The position numbers and the translations under genes are program-made. A model generated the notes under the pieces. That model had not been told where the DNA came from and made no database searches. It worked only from the letters and a program-made list of their open reading frames with translations. Source: Scylla paramamosain (taxonomy: Eukaryota > Arthropoda > Malacostraca > Decapoda > Portunidae). Taken from it: a stretch of 64,000 nucleotides of DNA. Location: contig NW_026973698.1 of the NCBI RefSeq assembly GCF_035594125.1, positions 48,501 through 112,500 of the forward strand, in the 5' to 3' direction. Below, piece after piece: positions 15,703 to 27,813 of this stretch (position 1 is the stretch's first letter; every line of letters starts with the position of its first letter).

Positions 15703-16715
15703 TCTCAGTTTTCATCTCTATCAACCCTGATTTATTTCCTTTCCCTCTTCGTTTGTCTGTCCCCACTTACTTCTGATCAAAATTACTTCTTATCTTTTCT
15801 ATCTCAGTTCCCATTTATCTTCCTCTCTTTTGCATTTCTAATCTCAACGTTTCTGTATTACTAACTTCAGCTTCTCTTCCTTGCATTTCTCCCTCTCTTC
15901 CTCTTTTACATACAGTCCGTCCTTCAATTTTCTCTCCTCCTCTTTCTCTTCCTCCTTCTCCTCATCCTCTTCGTTCGCTTACCGTTCTTTTTTTCCCCTC
16001 TTTCTCCATTATTGCCTTCATTTCAAGTCTCCTCTTCCCTAGATTTCCATACGTCCCTTTTCGCATTTTTCATCCTTATCTCTACCTCCTCTGATATTCC
16101 TTCATTTTTTTCATTCTTTTCCATGTCCTTTTTTTTTCCATTACTTGTCTCAAATGTTTACCTTATTTTTTATTTATTTATTTTTTTACTTTTCTATTAT
16201 GTGTTCTTCTTTTCGTAGTTTTATCATTTCGTATCTATATCTTTTCAATCTTTCAAATTTATTCCTTTCATTTTCTGTTTTTCTCTTTTTTTTTGTCTCA
16301 GATTTACTCTTAAATTTCTTCAATTATTTTTTCTTACACTTCTCCGTTTTCATTATTTTCAATGCTCTATTTACATTTTTTTTTATTATTATATCGTTTT
16401 ATGAGCAATCATCTTTCTTCTTCATTTACTTTGTATTGCACCTCTTTTATTTGTCTTTCTCTTCTCTGGCTATGCAATTTTCCTAGTTTCATTAATTTCA
16501 TCCGATCATATTTGTTTTTGCTTTGACTATTTTCTAGAATCTCTTTATAATTTCTTTGTTCATATAATTTATCACGCATTTTGTCTAATTCCCTCATTCC
16601 GGAAATATTTCTCCTTCTCCTTCTCCTTCATCTTCATTTGTCATTCTCTTTTCACAGTAGTTTTCCACTTTTCCTTATATTCATTAATTCAACAGATATT
16701 CCTTCATCTCTCTCT

Positions 16716-16789
<74 letters not shown>

Positions 16790-17274
16790 TTACCATGCTT
16801 TTCAATATTATTTTATCAGTACACTCTTTCTTTCCTATATTTCATGTTCATCCATTCACTCTCTATTCCTCCATTCCACAAGTATTCCATCTTCTTAACT
16901 CTCTTCTTCTTTCCATTCATTTTTCATCATCTTCCCTTGTTCTTTGGACATTGCAATCTTTCATTTTTAAATTTATAATCATCTTCTCTCGCTCTATTAC
17001 GTCATTTTACAAATATCCTATCTCCTTTTTCACCTTCCTTCTCTTCTCTTCATCATTTCCTTCCCTTCTTCCTCTTTTCCCCTTGACTACGCTCTCTTTC
17101 CTTCTTAAATTTCGAATATTCATCTTTCCTTTATACTTAAAAGTATATACTATACACCTGCAGTTAATATCAAGACTCTTGAAATTTTTCCTTCGTTTAT
17201 CTTCACTTAAAATTTTATAGGCAATTTTCATGTTTATAAAAACAAAAAGACTCGCTACTATGTTGTACTTTCTC

Positions 17275-17275
<1 letters not shown>
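15703..17275. other. long pyrimidine-rich (T/C) region
   Basis: About 1.5 kb in which the plus strand is mostly T and C, with a (CT)n array at 16709-16787. Open frames here encode Ser/Leu/Phe-rich strings that follow from composition. No gene is called. Confidence 0.7.
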
Positions 17276-18303
<1,028 letters not shown>

Positions 18304-19210
18304 ACTACGTAATTAGTTTTGTAGTTCCTGAATGTAACGGGAGCAAAGGGAACAAAAACGGAATAAACATGAACAGTAGGAACACATAAGAAAAGGAGAA
18401 AATTAGGATTACAAGGAGGAGGATGAGGAGCAAGTCAACGAAAGAAGAACATATAGGAATAAATAAGAATAAACAGGAAGAGCAGACACCAGGATTATGA
18501 AAGAGGAGAAAAGAATGGGAAATACATATGAATAATAGGAATACATAGGAAGAGTATAACATAGGAAGAAGTGGATACTAAGATTAGAAGATAAACAAAA
18601 AATAAATACATAAATAAGTGGCCAATATATATGAGGGACAGATATTAAGAAGAAAATTGGAATAAGTAGGAATACATGGACAGAGCAGGTGCCAAGATTA
18701 GAGGGAAAAGAGTGTGAAATACATAGGAAAGAATACGTAGTAATACATATAAAGGAGATTATGATACGAGGAGAAAAGAAAATTGTAGAAGAAAAATAAG
18801 GGGAATCTTGAAAGAAAGAGAAGAAAAGAGGTTGGAAGAGAGAGAAAAAAAAAGGTTGAAATAACGATGATATATGAAGATAGGGAAAAATGAAAAAAAA
18901 AAAAATGGGGATGAAAAAAAAAATGGGGATGAAAAAAAAAATGATGATTATACAGGAATGCATTAGAGATACATGAGAAGAACTGATACCATGACAGAAG
19001 AAGGGAGGGAATACATGATAATACATAAAACATATACATAAATCACAATGACGTAACAAAAGAGAGCGGATAATAAAAAAGAGAAAAAAAATATAGCAAT
19101 ACACAGAAAAAAAAAATACCTTGACAAGAGGATGAAGAAAGATGAAGAAAAGGAAAATACATAGATACCTAGAAACACACATGCAAACAAGAAATACCAT
19201 AGATATCTAC
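18304..19210. repeat. purine-rich degenerate repeat region
   Basis: The words AATACATAGGAA, GAAGAG and AAGATTAGA recur many times with spacing that varies around 50-110 bp, suggesting an old, much-diverged tandem repeat. The 263-codon minus frame (Phe/Ser/Ile-rich) is explained by the composition. Confidence 0.5.
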
Positions 19211-21640
19211 TGAACTAAGAGATACTGACAAAAAAAAAAAAAAAAGTGAGAGGGAGAAAAGGACGGCGTACAGCACGGTGGAGGAGGAAGTGAAGGAGGA
19301 GGAAGAGGAGGAGGAGGAGGAGGAGGAGGAGGAGGAGGAAGTAGTGGTGGTGGCGGGAAGGGGTGAGAGTACGAAGTACGAGGGGTGAGAGTACGAGAGT
19401 ACGAAGTACTCCTATGTAGTAGGAACTATGATAGGTCAAGAGATAAAGCAACACAAGACAAGGTAATATCCAGCGTACAATGGCATGAAAAGAAGCAACA
19501 ATAAAACTCGATTGGCAAGAGTAACAGTGAAAACGAAAGGGAGAGAAAGGTCGCATCTTTTTCCGTTGTGATATTGTGAATAACATATGCGTGCCTTATA
19601 TTGTAAGTCACTGCTTACTGTTAAGAACACACTGCGCTGTACATAAATCATCGTCAACATCGGACACAGAAACCAGACAAAAAATTAAAGTGTCAAAAAG
19701 CATAAGTAAAGCCAAAAAATAAAAAAATAATAAATAAATAAATAAAAATAAAGAAATATATGAAAGTAAAAAAATAAATAAATAAAAAAAAAAAAAGAAG
19801 TCTGGTATTCTGAAACGCGTTGCTCTCTCATAAGGAATATTTTTTTAGTCATCATTAATATTAGTTTTTTTTTCAGTTTTTCCTCAATTAATGAAGCAAA
19901 AACCTTTTTTTTTTTTTTTTTACCACTGGAATCATGAAAACGTTCTTGAAAACTTTAACAACACCCAATGAAGATAAAATTAATCAAAATAAGACGAATG
20001 CTTTTCTCTCATCCCTCTCCCTTCCTTCCATCTCTCATTCTTCATCTCCCGCCCCTTCTTCCTTCCTCCCTCCCTCCTTCCCTTCCCCTCCCACGTCCCT
20101 CCCGCTTGCCTCCCTCCATCACGTTGCAGACCTTCAATCACTCAGAGTTAATCCATCACATCTACTCTCCTGCTTCTTCTCTTTTTCCCTCTTCCCCGTT
20201 CTCTCCTTCCATGTTTCCATTCATCCACCAAGCCACTCACGCCTCTATTCCTCCTTTCCTTGCTTCTCTCTTCCTCCTTGTAGTTCTGTAGAGTGTGGTC
20301 TACAGAGCTACAAGCATGCATCGCTCATTTACGAATAAAAATGATAAACAAAACTACTTATTCCATTGCTAGGGAAGAATGAAAACTGCAAGACAAATTT
20401 TCCATTAAAGGAGAGAAAAAGGCGTGAAGAAAATATGATAAAAAGAAAAAAAGAGCTGAAATATTGCATGACTTATGTACGAATATGAGAGAAAATGCAT
20501 AATCTATCAGAAAGAAGAAAAAAAAGACTGTGATCTAACTTCGAATAAAGGAAGGAAACTCATCAATTCCGTTAATTGTCAAGTGTGAACAAAGAAAAAG
20601 GATGGCGAGTCCTGTGTGGGATCATGAAAGGCCCTTGATGTGCCGGGGACGTGAAGGACGCCCCCCACACGAAGGAAAGGAGCACAAGAACCCCGGAAAA
20701 CCTTTATTTATTTATTTGGGGAAAACTTTGGAGCCAGTCTGAAACAAATAAAAGTTATAGGGACTCACTAAGAGAGAGAGAGAGAGGAAACGAGCAGAAG
20801 GTGTTAGGAAGTCTGCGGAAAGTTAGTGCGGGGATCCAGTGTAGAATAAAGATATCTATGGGGATTTTGGGCGTAGGCTCAGTCAGGGGGTATTTGGGGG
20901 AGAGTGTAGGGGAAATATACCAAAGTGTAATGAGCTTTGGGGAAAAGTTTACGAGGAATTAAGGAAAGTTCAAGGGAAATCACAGAGTTTATGGGTCTTA
21001 GGGGAAGGTATTTAGTGGGAAGAGGAATTGCGAGGCTCAAGAGGGATGAAGAAGAGTACCACAGAGAGGAGGAGGCTGGAGGAGGCAAGACAAGAGAGAG
21101 AGGAAAACGATAGAATAATTGGGTGGAACATCGCGAGAAGAGAGAGAAAAAAAAGTGGGCAGAAAAAATAAAAGAAAGAAAAAGTTTATTAGCGAATGAT
21201 AAATAAAAATATGGAATAATGTAAAAGAAAACAAATGAACGTGAAAAAAAAGATGAAGAGAAGATGAAAAAAATAAGACAAAACCTGAAGAGAAGAAAGG
21301 AAAGAGAAGGAGAAGACGGGAAGAAGATGGAAGAGGTTGAAGTAATGATAACGTGTGGGTTAATGTGTGGGTTAACGAGCTTCAAAGAGAGTGACACCAA
21401 CACGGATAGCCTCCAACACGCTGCGGTCCAGGCATGACTCACGGATCACCTACTGGGAGGTCAGTGTGTTGAGGTTGTGAGTGTGTGTTGCCGCGTCAGG
21501 CTTTCTACCGCAGGGGTCTTGGCAAGAAGTGGGGCCACACAAGGAAATGAAATCACAAGCTAGGAAACTTTATGTTGAAATAATACAGCGGTCGTGACTG
21601 ACTGTTGTGACTTCCTTGTCACTGTTTGTGTGCTTTGTGG
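19211..21640. other. low-complexity and unassigned sequence
   Basis: Contains an A-run at about 19232-19245, (GGA)n at about 19296-19340, AAAT-type repeats at 19725-19800, a C/T-rich stretch at 20000-20290 and purine-rich DNA at 21000-21340. No protein family, RNA gene or TE motif was recognised. Confidence 0.5.
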
Positions 21641-21642
21641 CG

Positions 21643-21644
<2 letters not shown>

Positions 21645-21741
<97 letters not shown>

Positions 21742-21788
21742 TCTTGCTGTGCATTTAGCATGTGTGTGTGTGTTAGCATGTGTGTGTG

Positions 21789-21824
<36 letters not shown>
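21645..21824. repeat. (GA)n and (GT)n arrays
   Basis: (GA)n at 21645-21738 and interrupted (GT)n at 21761-21824. Confidence 0.95.
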
Positions 21825-21825
<1 letters not shown>

Positions 21826-22329
21826 TACTCGATATACTTCAACGTAACAATACATAATATTTTCCTTTAATTACTTTGAATGGCAAGTTATTTTCTTTTA
21901 TACTTCCGTTCTCTACTACCACCACCACCACCTCCATCTTCCCCTCTCAGCTTCCATCCCACCTCAGCACGTATTTTCCCGCTCCCATTCAAGACGCACA
22001 TGATAGATGGCACCCCCCTGCGCCGCGTCCTTGGTCCTCGCCAGCCTCGCACACTGACAGCCTCCAACATTACCTAATTCGGTGCAGAGACTGGCTGCGT
22101 TCAGGCCTTCCCTTCGCTAGATATATGTGTTTATTGTTCATTCCTTACTAATCACAATAGTAGTCTCTAACTCACTCACTTCTGCTGACAATTATCGTAC
22201 TTTATGCATTCGCCAACTGTTAGTCAGAATAAAAATATGACTACAGTGGATGATTAAACAGTCTACCCAGATCTACGACAATAACTTATTCTTGTCACTT
22301 ATTTGGGTTCGAAGTAGTACATGACTAAT
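21825..22329. other. unique sequence, no gene seen
   Basis: Contains a short CCA/CCT-rich stretch near 21915-21960. No coding or RNA motif was recognised. Confidence 0.45.
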
Positions 22330-22343
22330 GACACACACGCGCA

Positions 22344-22404
<61 letters not shown>

Positions 22405-22405
22405 G

Positions 22406-22484
<79 letters not shown>
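22330..22484. repeat. (CA)n with a central GC run
   Basis: A long (CA)n array is split by a GCGCGCGC run near 22402-22413, making a Z-DNA-prone tract of about 150 bp. Confidence 0.95.
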
Positions 22485-22486
<2 letters not shown>

Positions 22487-22610
22487 AAATTCCCTCCATA
22501 CTTCTGCATTTCCTATTCCCTTGACATGAACTGTTTCAAAAGGGAGGTTTCAAGATACTTATTCTTAAATTTTGGATAACGCTTTTTTCCTATTCCAGAG
22601 TCCCCTCTTA
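22485..22610 (+). pseudogene. 3' end fragment of a jockey-like LINE ORF2
   Basis: The plus strand reads [17 protein letters not shown] then stop at 22577-22579. This matches the usual end of jockey-type LINE ORF2 proteins, where the last residues around FKREVSRY precede the 3' UTR. Only the last roughly 30 codons and a short UTR remain between two (CA)n arrays. A similar 3' end, on the minus strand, is seen at 34975-35340. Confidence 0.6.
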
Positions 22611-22611
22611 C

Positions 22612-22614
<3 letters not shown>

Positions 22615-22674
<60 letters not shown>

Positions 22675-22690
22675 ACACACACACACACAC
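22615..22690. repeat. (CA)n array
   Basis: An almost pure CA dinucleotide tract with one T interruption. Confidence 0.95.
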
Positions 22691-22904
22691 CGACCTACTT
22701 AACAGCTAATCAGAAGGAAGACAACAAAACACAAACACACAGAACTTACGTGCTCATCATCATCTCATCTCCTTTCAATTCAATTTACACAAACTGAATA
22801 TTCTTAAGCACTCTCATTTACATATGTCGCATTTTTTTTTCCGCTATCTCTTTTCCTTCCTCTACTGGCATCTCTAGGTATTCATTCCTTTCCTTGTACA
22901 TAAC

Positions 22905-23175
22905 ACTCATTAAAATGGAGATCTCTGCAAAAGGGAAGAGGGTCAGAATGTGCTCCACTTTGGAAGTTAAGTAGTCAAAGAATTTCTTATAATCAGAGGA
23001 GTTAGGTGAGAGGTATACAGCACAGATAAATTTAGTATGAGAGTGACTCTGTAGTCGTAGCCAGATGGTTGAAAACTCGGAAGATTCAAGAGTGTGGGCA
23101 CGAGAGCAGGTTAAGTCATTGCGCACATAAACGCAGCATCCAGCTTTGGATCGAAAATGAGGATAGAGAAAGTAG
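22905..23175 (-). pseudogene. jockey-like LINE endonuclease fragment, minus strand
   Basis: The minus strand reads PHFRSKAGCCVYVRNDLTC, then ICAVYLSPNSSDYKKFFDYL and LFPFAEISIL. This is the middle of an EEP endonuclease, up to the point where GDFN would be expected. It stops there; the following bases to 22818 keep an open frame but do not look like LINE. It lies immediately before a plus-strand RT fragment that appears to come from a similar LINE, so the two are head-to-head. Confidence 0.8.
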
Positions 23176-23189
23176 GAGGATAGAGGATA

Positions 23190-23541
23190 GAGAAGAGCCA
23201 GTAGGCTTATGGACCTGATGGGGTCCCTCCTATTGTTCTCCGAAACTGTGCCTCCGTGCTTGCACCTTGCCTAGTCAAACTCTTTCAGCTCTGTCTGTCA
23301 ACATCTACCTTTCCTTCTTGCTGGAAGTTTGCCCACATTCAACCTGTTCCTAAAAAGGGTGACCGTTCTAATCCCTCAAACTACCGTCCTATTGCTTTAA
23401 TTTCCTGCTTATCTAAAGTTTTTGAATCTATCCTCAACAGGAAGATTCTTAAACATCTATCACTTCACAACCTTCTATCTGATCGCCAGTATGGGTTCCG
23501 TCAAGGCCGCTCTACTGGTGATCTTCTGGCTTTGATTATTG
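23190..23541 (+). pseudogene. jockey-like LINE reverse transcriptase fragment
   Basis: The plus strand encodes GPDGVPPIVLRNCASVLAP, then HIQPVPKKGDRSNPSNYRPI and LLSDRQYGFRQGRSTGDLLA. These are the fingers/palm motifs of a LINE RT (motifs 0 to 2A). The sequence leaves this family abruptly near 23541, before the catalytic F/YADD block, and joins a different LINE. The preceding minus-strand endonuclease piece suggests a 5' inversion event. Confidence 0.88.
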
Positions 23542-24672
23542 ATGATGCTTGTTTGCAATCACCACATATTGAGGCATTATTCATAAAAGTCTTAAAAACA
23601 ATTAAATTTATAATTGGTATGGTATATAGACTCCCAACTCAACATTCACTGATTTTCTTGAGTCTATGGAAGAAATTTTACAAGTATTATCGAATTTAAA
23701 GATGAAATGTTATGTAATGGGGGATTCTAATGTCAATTTGTTACATATCAATGAAAATGCCACAACATACATTAACATGTTTCAATGTTACAGCTTCTCT
23801 CAAATAATTATAAAACCAACTAGAGTGACTGACAGGTCTGCCACTTTAATAGGTCACATTTGGACAAATGACATGCAAAATTATGTACACGTCCAGGGAC
23901 AAAATATGGAGGAAATGGTTAATACTTTAAATCATCAATTAATTAAGGTATCTGACTGGATAACTAGCAACGTGTCTAAAACTTTCTAGATGATGTCTTG
24001 TCTGACAAACGTAAATGAAGTTAATATTAATATAAAGATAAAACACAATTTCTTGAGTAGAGTTAATTGCATAAAATTTCTTTGCTTAATAATAGATGAT
24101 AGATTAACATGAAAACAACACCTACATCAACTCTGTAGTAAATTGTCACAAATAACTGGTGTCTTGTACAAAATTACAAACAATATAACTGTCCAATGTC
24201 TGAAATTAATATATATGTCTACTGTTTATCCACATGTAATAAACTGTTCGGCAATTTCAGGGGGAGCTTTTAAAACACTCTTAGATGGGTTATTTGTTGC
24301 GCACAAAAAAATAATGAGAGTAATGTTTCATAGAAAAAAACGGTACGATCATACTAATCCTCTATTTTGTGAACACAACCTTTTGAAAGTCCCCGATATA
24401 ATATTCTTGCAAACTTGTATATTTCTTTTCAAATCAATTTACATATATCCCAATAATACATCTTATAAATTACTATCCAATAATATTAATAACAATAGAA
24501 GGCCAGATGACCTCAAACTTCCTCTCTGTAGGACTGTCCACGAACAGAGAAGTGTGAGTGTGCGCGGCGTCAGGGAGTGGAACAGCCTCCCGCACGATAT
24601 TAAATCACTAACCTCTATCAATTTGTTTAAAAGCAAAGTGAAATGTTTCTTACTTCTAAACTATGAATGTTA
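23541..24672 (+). pseudogene. internally deleted L2/CR1-like LINE ORF2
   Basis: AT-rich, unlike the fragment before it. It contains the C-terminal half of an EEP endonuclease (MGDSNVNLL, IIIKPTRVTDRSATL, HIWTND), a frameshift near 23660, and then a jump near 23890 straight to the region after the RT active site (LNHQLIKVSDWITSNVSKTF, KFLCLIIDDRLT, YPHVINCSA). The palm with the FADD-type site is missing. An in-frame TGA lies at 24110-24112. The last 176 codons are open and end WNSLPHDIKSLTSINLFKSKV and NYEC. General layout and AT bias resemble the LINE at 127-3140, but the sequence differs. Confidence 0.85.
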
Positions 24673-24903
24673 ACCATAGCAATGTCTGTGAATCATGTGC
24701 TGTTATGTGTTGATACACAGACACACATGTCAGGTGTGCACATCTTGTGGACGTGTGTATGTACATCACCAACAATGATATCATTAATAGAAAACTTTGG
24801 CTAATATAACATATGTTACGGCAAAGTATGTATGTAACCATGCATACATTTGTTATGTATGTATGTGAGTATGTGTATGTATGTGCACAGGTTTGTATGT
24901 GGC

Positions 24904-25002
<99 letters not shown>

Positions 25003-25496
25003 ATTGTGTGCCCGCATGTATGCATCATGCTGTACGTATGTTCGCATACAGGTTGCATATGTGTGAGTGTGTGTGTCTGTGCATGTACATATGAATGTGT
25101 GTATGTATGCAGTTATATGTTGTGGTATGTACGAGTATGTTTGTGGGTATCTATGTAAGTGTGTCTACCTGTGTTTGTGTTCGCCAAGTTCACGTATGTG
25201 AACATATATGTGGCACAGTATAGCATACTATACACTCCATCACTCATTATTGTGTCATGTGCTGCAAACAACAAAACAAGTAGTCTATTATTACCTCTAT
25301 CATGTGCAGAATGGCGGCTCAAATAGGAACAAGTCAGGGTGTAAACATTTGCGCTACTAGTGACATTCTTTATTCAGGTCTGTATAAAAGCTTCGGCTTG
25401 ATGGACCTGGCCTTACGTATTGAACTGTGTATGAAATACAGAAATGCATTAATGTTACAAAAGGCAAACAAAATATATCAATCAATGAATATCAAT

Positions 25497-25500
<4 letters not shown>
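24673..25500. other. GT/TATG-rich sequence with a long (GT)n array
   Basis: A (GT)n array of about 95 bp lies at 24906-25000, surrounded by degenerate TATGTG-type repeats from about 24830 to 25180. The rest is unassigned. Confidence 0.8.
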
Positions 25501-25581
<81 letters not shown>

Positions 25582-25587
25582 TCTCAG
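25501..25587. repeat. (CT)n array ending in CAG
   Basis: (CT)n with one GT interruption near 25569. It ends in CTCAG at 25583-25587, which by chance resembles a 3' splice site. Confidence 0.95.
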
Positions 25588-25669
25588 GCGGTCTGTTCAC
25601 CACCATCCTACTTTTCGCCACTCAGCCAAAACTGAACCAAGGTACATTTTTAATTTCATGAGAACTAGG

Positions 25670-26742
25670 ATGGGAGCAAAAAGCAGTCGCCTGTCAGTGG
25701 AGGCACGGCTGAGCCTCCTGGGCGTGTGTGGCGTGGACGCCGTGAGGCTGTCCCGCCCCGCTCAGGGGGCTGCTGTGGGAGGGGGAGGCGCTCTCTGGCC
25801 TCCTTTACCTTCCGGCAAGGGGCCGAGGGGGGGGGCGAAGCCCCTCGTGTCGGATCAGGCGGCCAGCCTGAATATGGACAAGCTGGCCGCCTTGGACCAG
25901 GAGACACCCATCAGGGTGCACTGCCTGGCAGGAGGCGCAACAGTCTTCTGTCAGGACCTGCCCCTGAGGGACCTCCTGGCCGGACTGAAGTACACTACGG
26001 CGGGGCGTCACGCCGTTTTGTACTTCAGCCTGGCCGGAGGTCTGGGTGTCCACGGGGGGCAGGGGCAGGGCTGCCCCGTGCTCTTTTGCAACAGCAAGAG
26101 AGTGGGCAGCCGCCCCAAGCCCCCCCAGGAGGACCAGGCTGTCCGCGTCCCCGAGGCGGGGCAGGAGGCCGGCCCCCGCCCCAGAGGCTGGCCAGGTGGT
26201 GGTGGGCCAGTCCGGGGCACGAGGCCGGCCACGCCCCTGAGGCTGGCCAGGTGGTGGCGGCCAGCCCAGGGCACGAGGCCTGCCCCGCCGCAGAGGCTGG
26301 CCAGGTGGTGGCGGCCAGCCTGGGACACGAGGTCGGCCCCTCCCCTGAGGCTGGCCAGGTGGTGGCGGCCAGCCCGGGGAAGGAGGCCGGACCCGCCCCT
26401 GAGGCTGGCCAGGTGGTGGCGGCCAGCCCGGGGAAGGATAGCCTGGGCCTGTGGGTCTCGGCCCCCAGCCCGGAGGAGGGGCAAAAGGAGGCCAGGAGCG
26501 CCACGACCCCCGCGGAGGACGAGGGAGCGGGGCTCGTCCTCCGAGGAGTGGGGAAGGGAGTGGTGGCCCCTTCCCCCCCACCACAGCGCCAACTCCCCCA
26601 GCCAGGGAAGGCTCGCCAGGGGAGGGGCAGGGCTGGAAGCAGGTTGTCCCACGGCCTGTGGGACAACCTGCTCGCCATTGCACAGACCCTGTCCCTCACC
26701 CTGGTGGTGTACTCCGCCCTGCTGGACTACTTCCCTGACTGA
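25670..26742 (+). CDS. unknown GC-rich reading frame with tandem 18-residue repeats (frame disrupted)
   Basis: I do not recognise this protein. The DNA is far richer in G and C than its neighbours. From ATG 25670 the start reads MGAKSSRLS, which fits an N-myristoylation signal (Gly2, Ser6). About 160 codons of mixed, non-repetitive sequence follow in one frame (for example TPIRVHCLAGGATVFCQDL). Then a 54-bp repeat begins at 26184, 26239, 26293, 26347 and 26401, encoding EAGQVVAASPG-type units rich in Pro, Ala and Glu. The spacings are 55, 54, 54 and 54 bp, so the first unit has one extra base, and a second one-base slip lies in the C-run near 26171-26184. After the slips the frame runs on to a hydrophobic C-terminus (LLAIAQTLSLTLVVYSALL) and a stop at 26740-26742. 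Real decay, or homopolymer errors in an intact gene of about 357 codons, are both possible. It could be viral, TE-derived or host. Confidence 0.4.
26184..26454 (+). repeat. five 54-55 bp tandem repeats inside the GC-rich frame
   Basis: Each unit starts GAGGCTGGCCAGGTGGTGG; starts are at 26184, 26239, 26293, 26347 and 26401. The constant 54-bp period is a multiple of three, as expected if the array grew under coding constraint. The first unit is one base longer. Confidence 0.92.
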
Positions 26743-26930
26743 GGGGGGCAGCCGGCCCCACAGGGCAGTCGGCTGCCCGGGGAGGGGGGAGGGGGGAGGG
26801 GATAGGTTAGGTGGGAGGGGGGGAGGGGGGAGGGGGGAGGGGATAGGATAGGTGGGAGGGGGGGAGGGGGGAGGGAAGACAGCCGGGGGGGGGGCGGAGT
26901 GCTGTCTTGGGAGGGGGGAGGGGGGAAAGG
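26743..26930. repeat. G-rich tract (GGGGAGGGGG-type)
   Basis: Repeated runs of four to nine G separated by A or GATAGG. It contains occasional TTAGG and ATAGG words and grades into the TTAGG array that follows. It has strong G-quadruplex potential on the plus strand. Confidence 0.9.
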
Positions 26931-27163
26931 GGTAGGTTAGGTTAGAATAGGTTAGGTTAGGTTAGGTTAGCTTAGGTTAGGTTAGGTTAGGTTAGGTTAG
27001 GTTAGGTTAGGGTAGGGTAGGTTAGGTTAGGTTAGGTTAGGTTAGGTTAGATTAGGTTAGGGTAGGTTAGGTTAGTTTAGGTTAGGTTAGGTTAGGTTAG
27101 ATTAGGTTAGGTTAGGTTAGGTTAGATTAGGTTAGGTTAGGTTAGGTTAGGTTAGGTTAGATT
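26931..27163 (+). repeat. interstitial telomeric repeat (TTAGG)n
   Basis: About 45 units of TTAGG, with a few variants (GGGTAGG, GATTAGG, GTTTAGG, AATAGG). TTAGG is the canonical telomere repeat of most arthropods including crustaceans. Here it is internal, with the G-rich strand running rightwards, and lies beside the GC-rich unknown frame. It could mark an old telomere fusion or repair event, or the integration site of an element that targets telomere repeats. Confidence 0.95.
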
Positions 27164-27354
27164 AAGCTATCAGGACAAGTAAATAACAACACCGCCGTGT
27201 GCGGCGGCCATCATGTGAGCAATGCACGTATTTTCGTGACCACATGCTGCCTTGGCAGAGACAGAGCGAGAGAGAGGGAATCACGTTTTTTGCATGGCCA
27301 GTTTTCCTTTGTTTCTTCTTCGCATATTTTATTATTCGCATATTTATTACCAAA
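27164..27354. other. unassigned sequence between telomeric and 74-bp repeats
   Basis: Contains GCCGTGTGCGGCGG, a short palindrome-like segment near 27193-27208. No other feature was recognised. Confidence 0.4.
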
Positions 27355-27576
27355 TTACTCGAGAATGAACCTTATTGGAAGCTAAGGGAAAATAAACTGT
27401 ATGATCATGTATGGGAACATTAATATAGTTACTTGAAAATGTACCTTATGGAAAGTATAGGAAAATTAACCGTATGATCGAAGTAGGGGAAAATAAATAA
27501 AGCTACCCGAAAAACAACATTATTGAAAGTTATAGGAAAATAAACCGTATGATCGAAGTATTGGAAAATAAACCTT
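27355..27576. repeat. three copies of a 74-bp tandem repeat
   Basis: Copies at 27355-27428, 27429-27502 and 27503-27576, each exactly 74 bp, each beginning TTACTCGA/TTACTTGA/CTACCCGA and containing GGAAAATAAACCGTATGATC-type cores. Copies differ by scattered substitutions, so the duplication is old but without length change. Confidence 0.92.
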
Positions 27577-27621
27577 ATAGCAAAGGAAGTGGGAGCGAAA
27601 CGTCTCTCTCTCTCCCTCAAT

Positions 27622-27715
<94 letters not shown>

Positions 27716-27775
27716 ACCTTGATTTATGCCTCGTTAGTCAGGTGATTTGATGCATCTCTATTCTGTCCACCTCCC

Positions 27776-27813
<38 letters not shown>

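Noticed and set aside
18409..19200. 263-codon minus-strand frame rich in Phe, Ser and Ile, looking like a membrane protein
   Set aside because: The plus strand is purine-rich throughout, which by itself gives Phe/Ser/Leu-rich complements and few stops; no start context or family motif.
25574..25655. Possible small exon: (CT)n ending in CAG, and AAGGTACAT 65 bp later
   Set aside because: The acceptor arises from the microsatellite and the donor is weak; no coding continuity.
25805..26699. Three long minus-strand frames opposite the GC-rich gene
   Set aside because: High-GC DNA has few stops in any frame; the repeats translate into Trp/Pro/Gly strings. The plus-strand frame has the better start and end features.
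27355..27576. CRISPR-like array
   Set aside because: The copies are contiguous, without unique spacers, and the window is eukaryotic.
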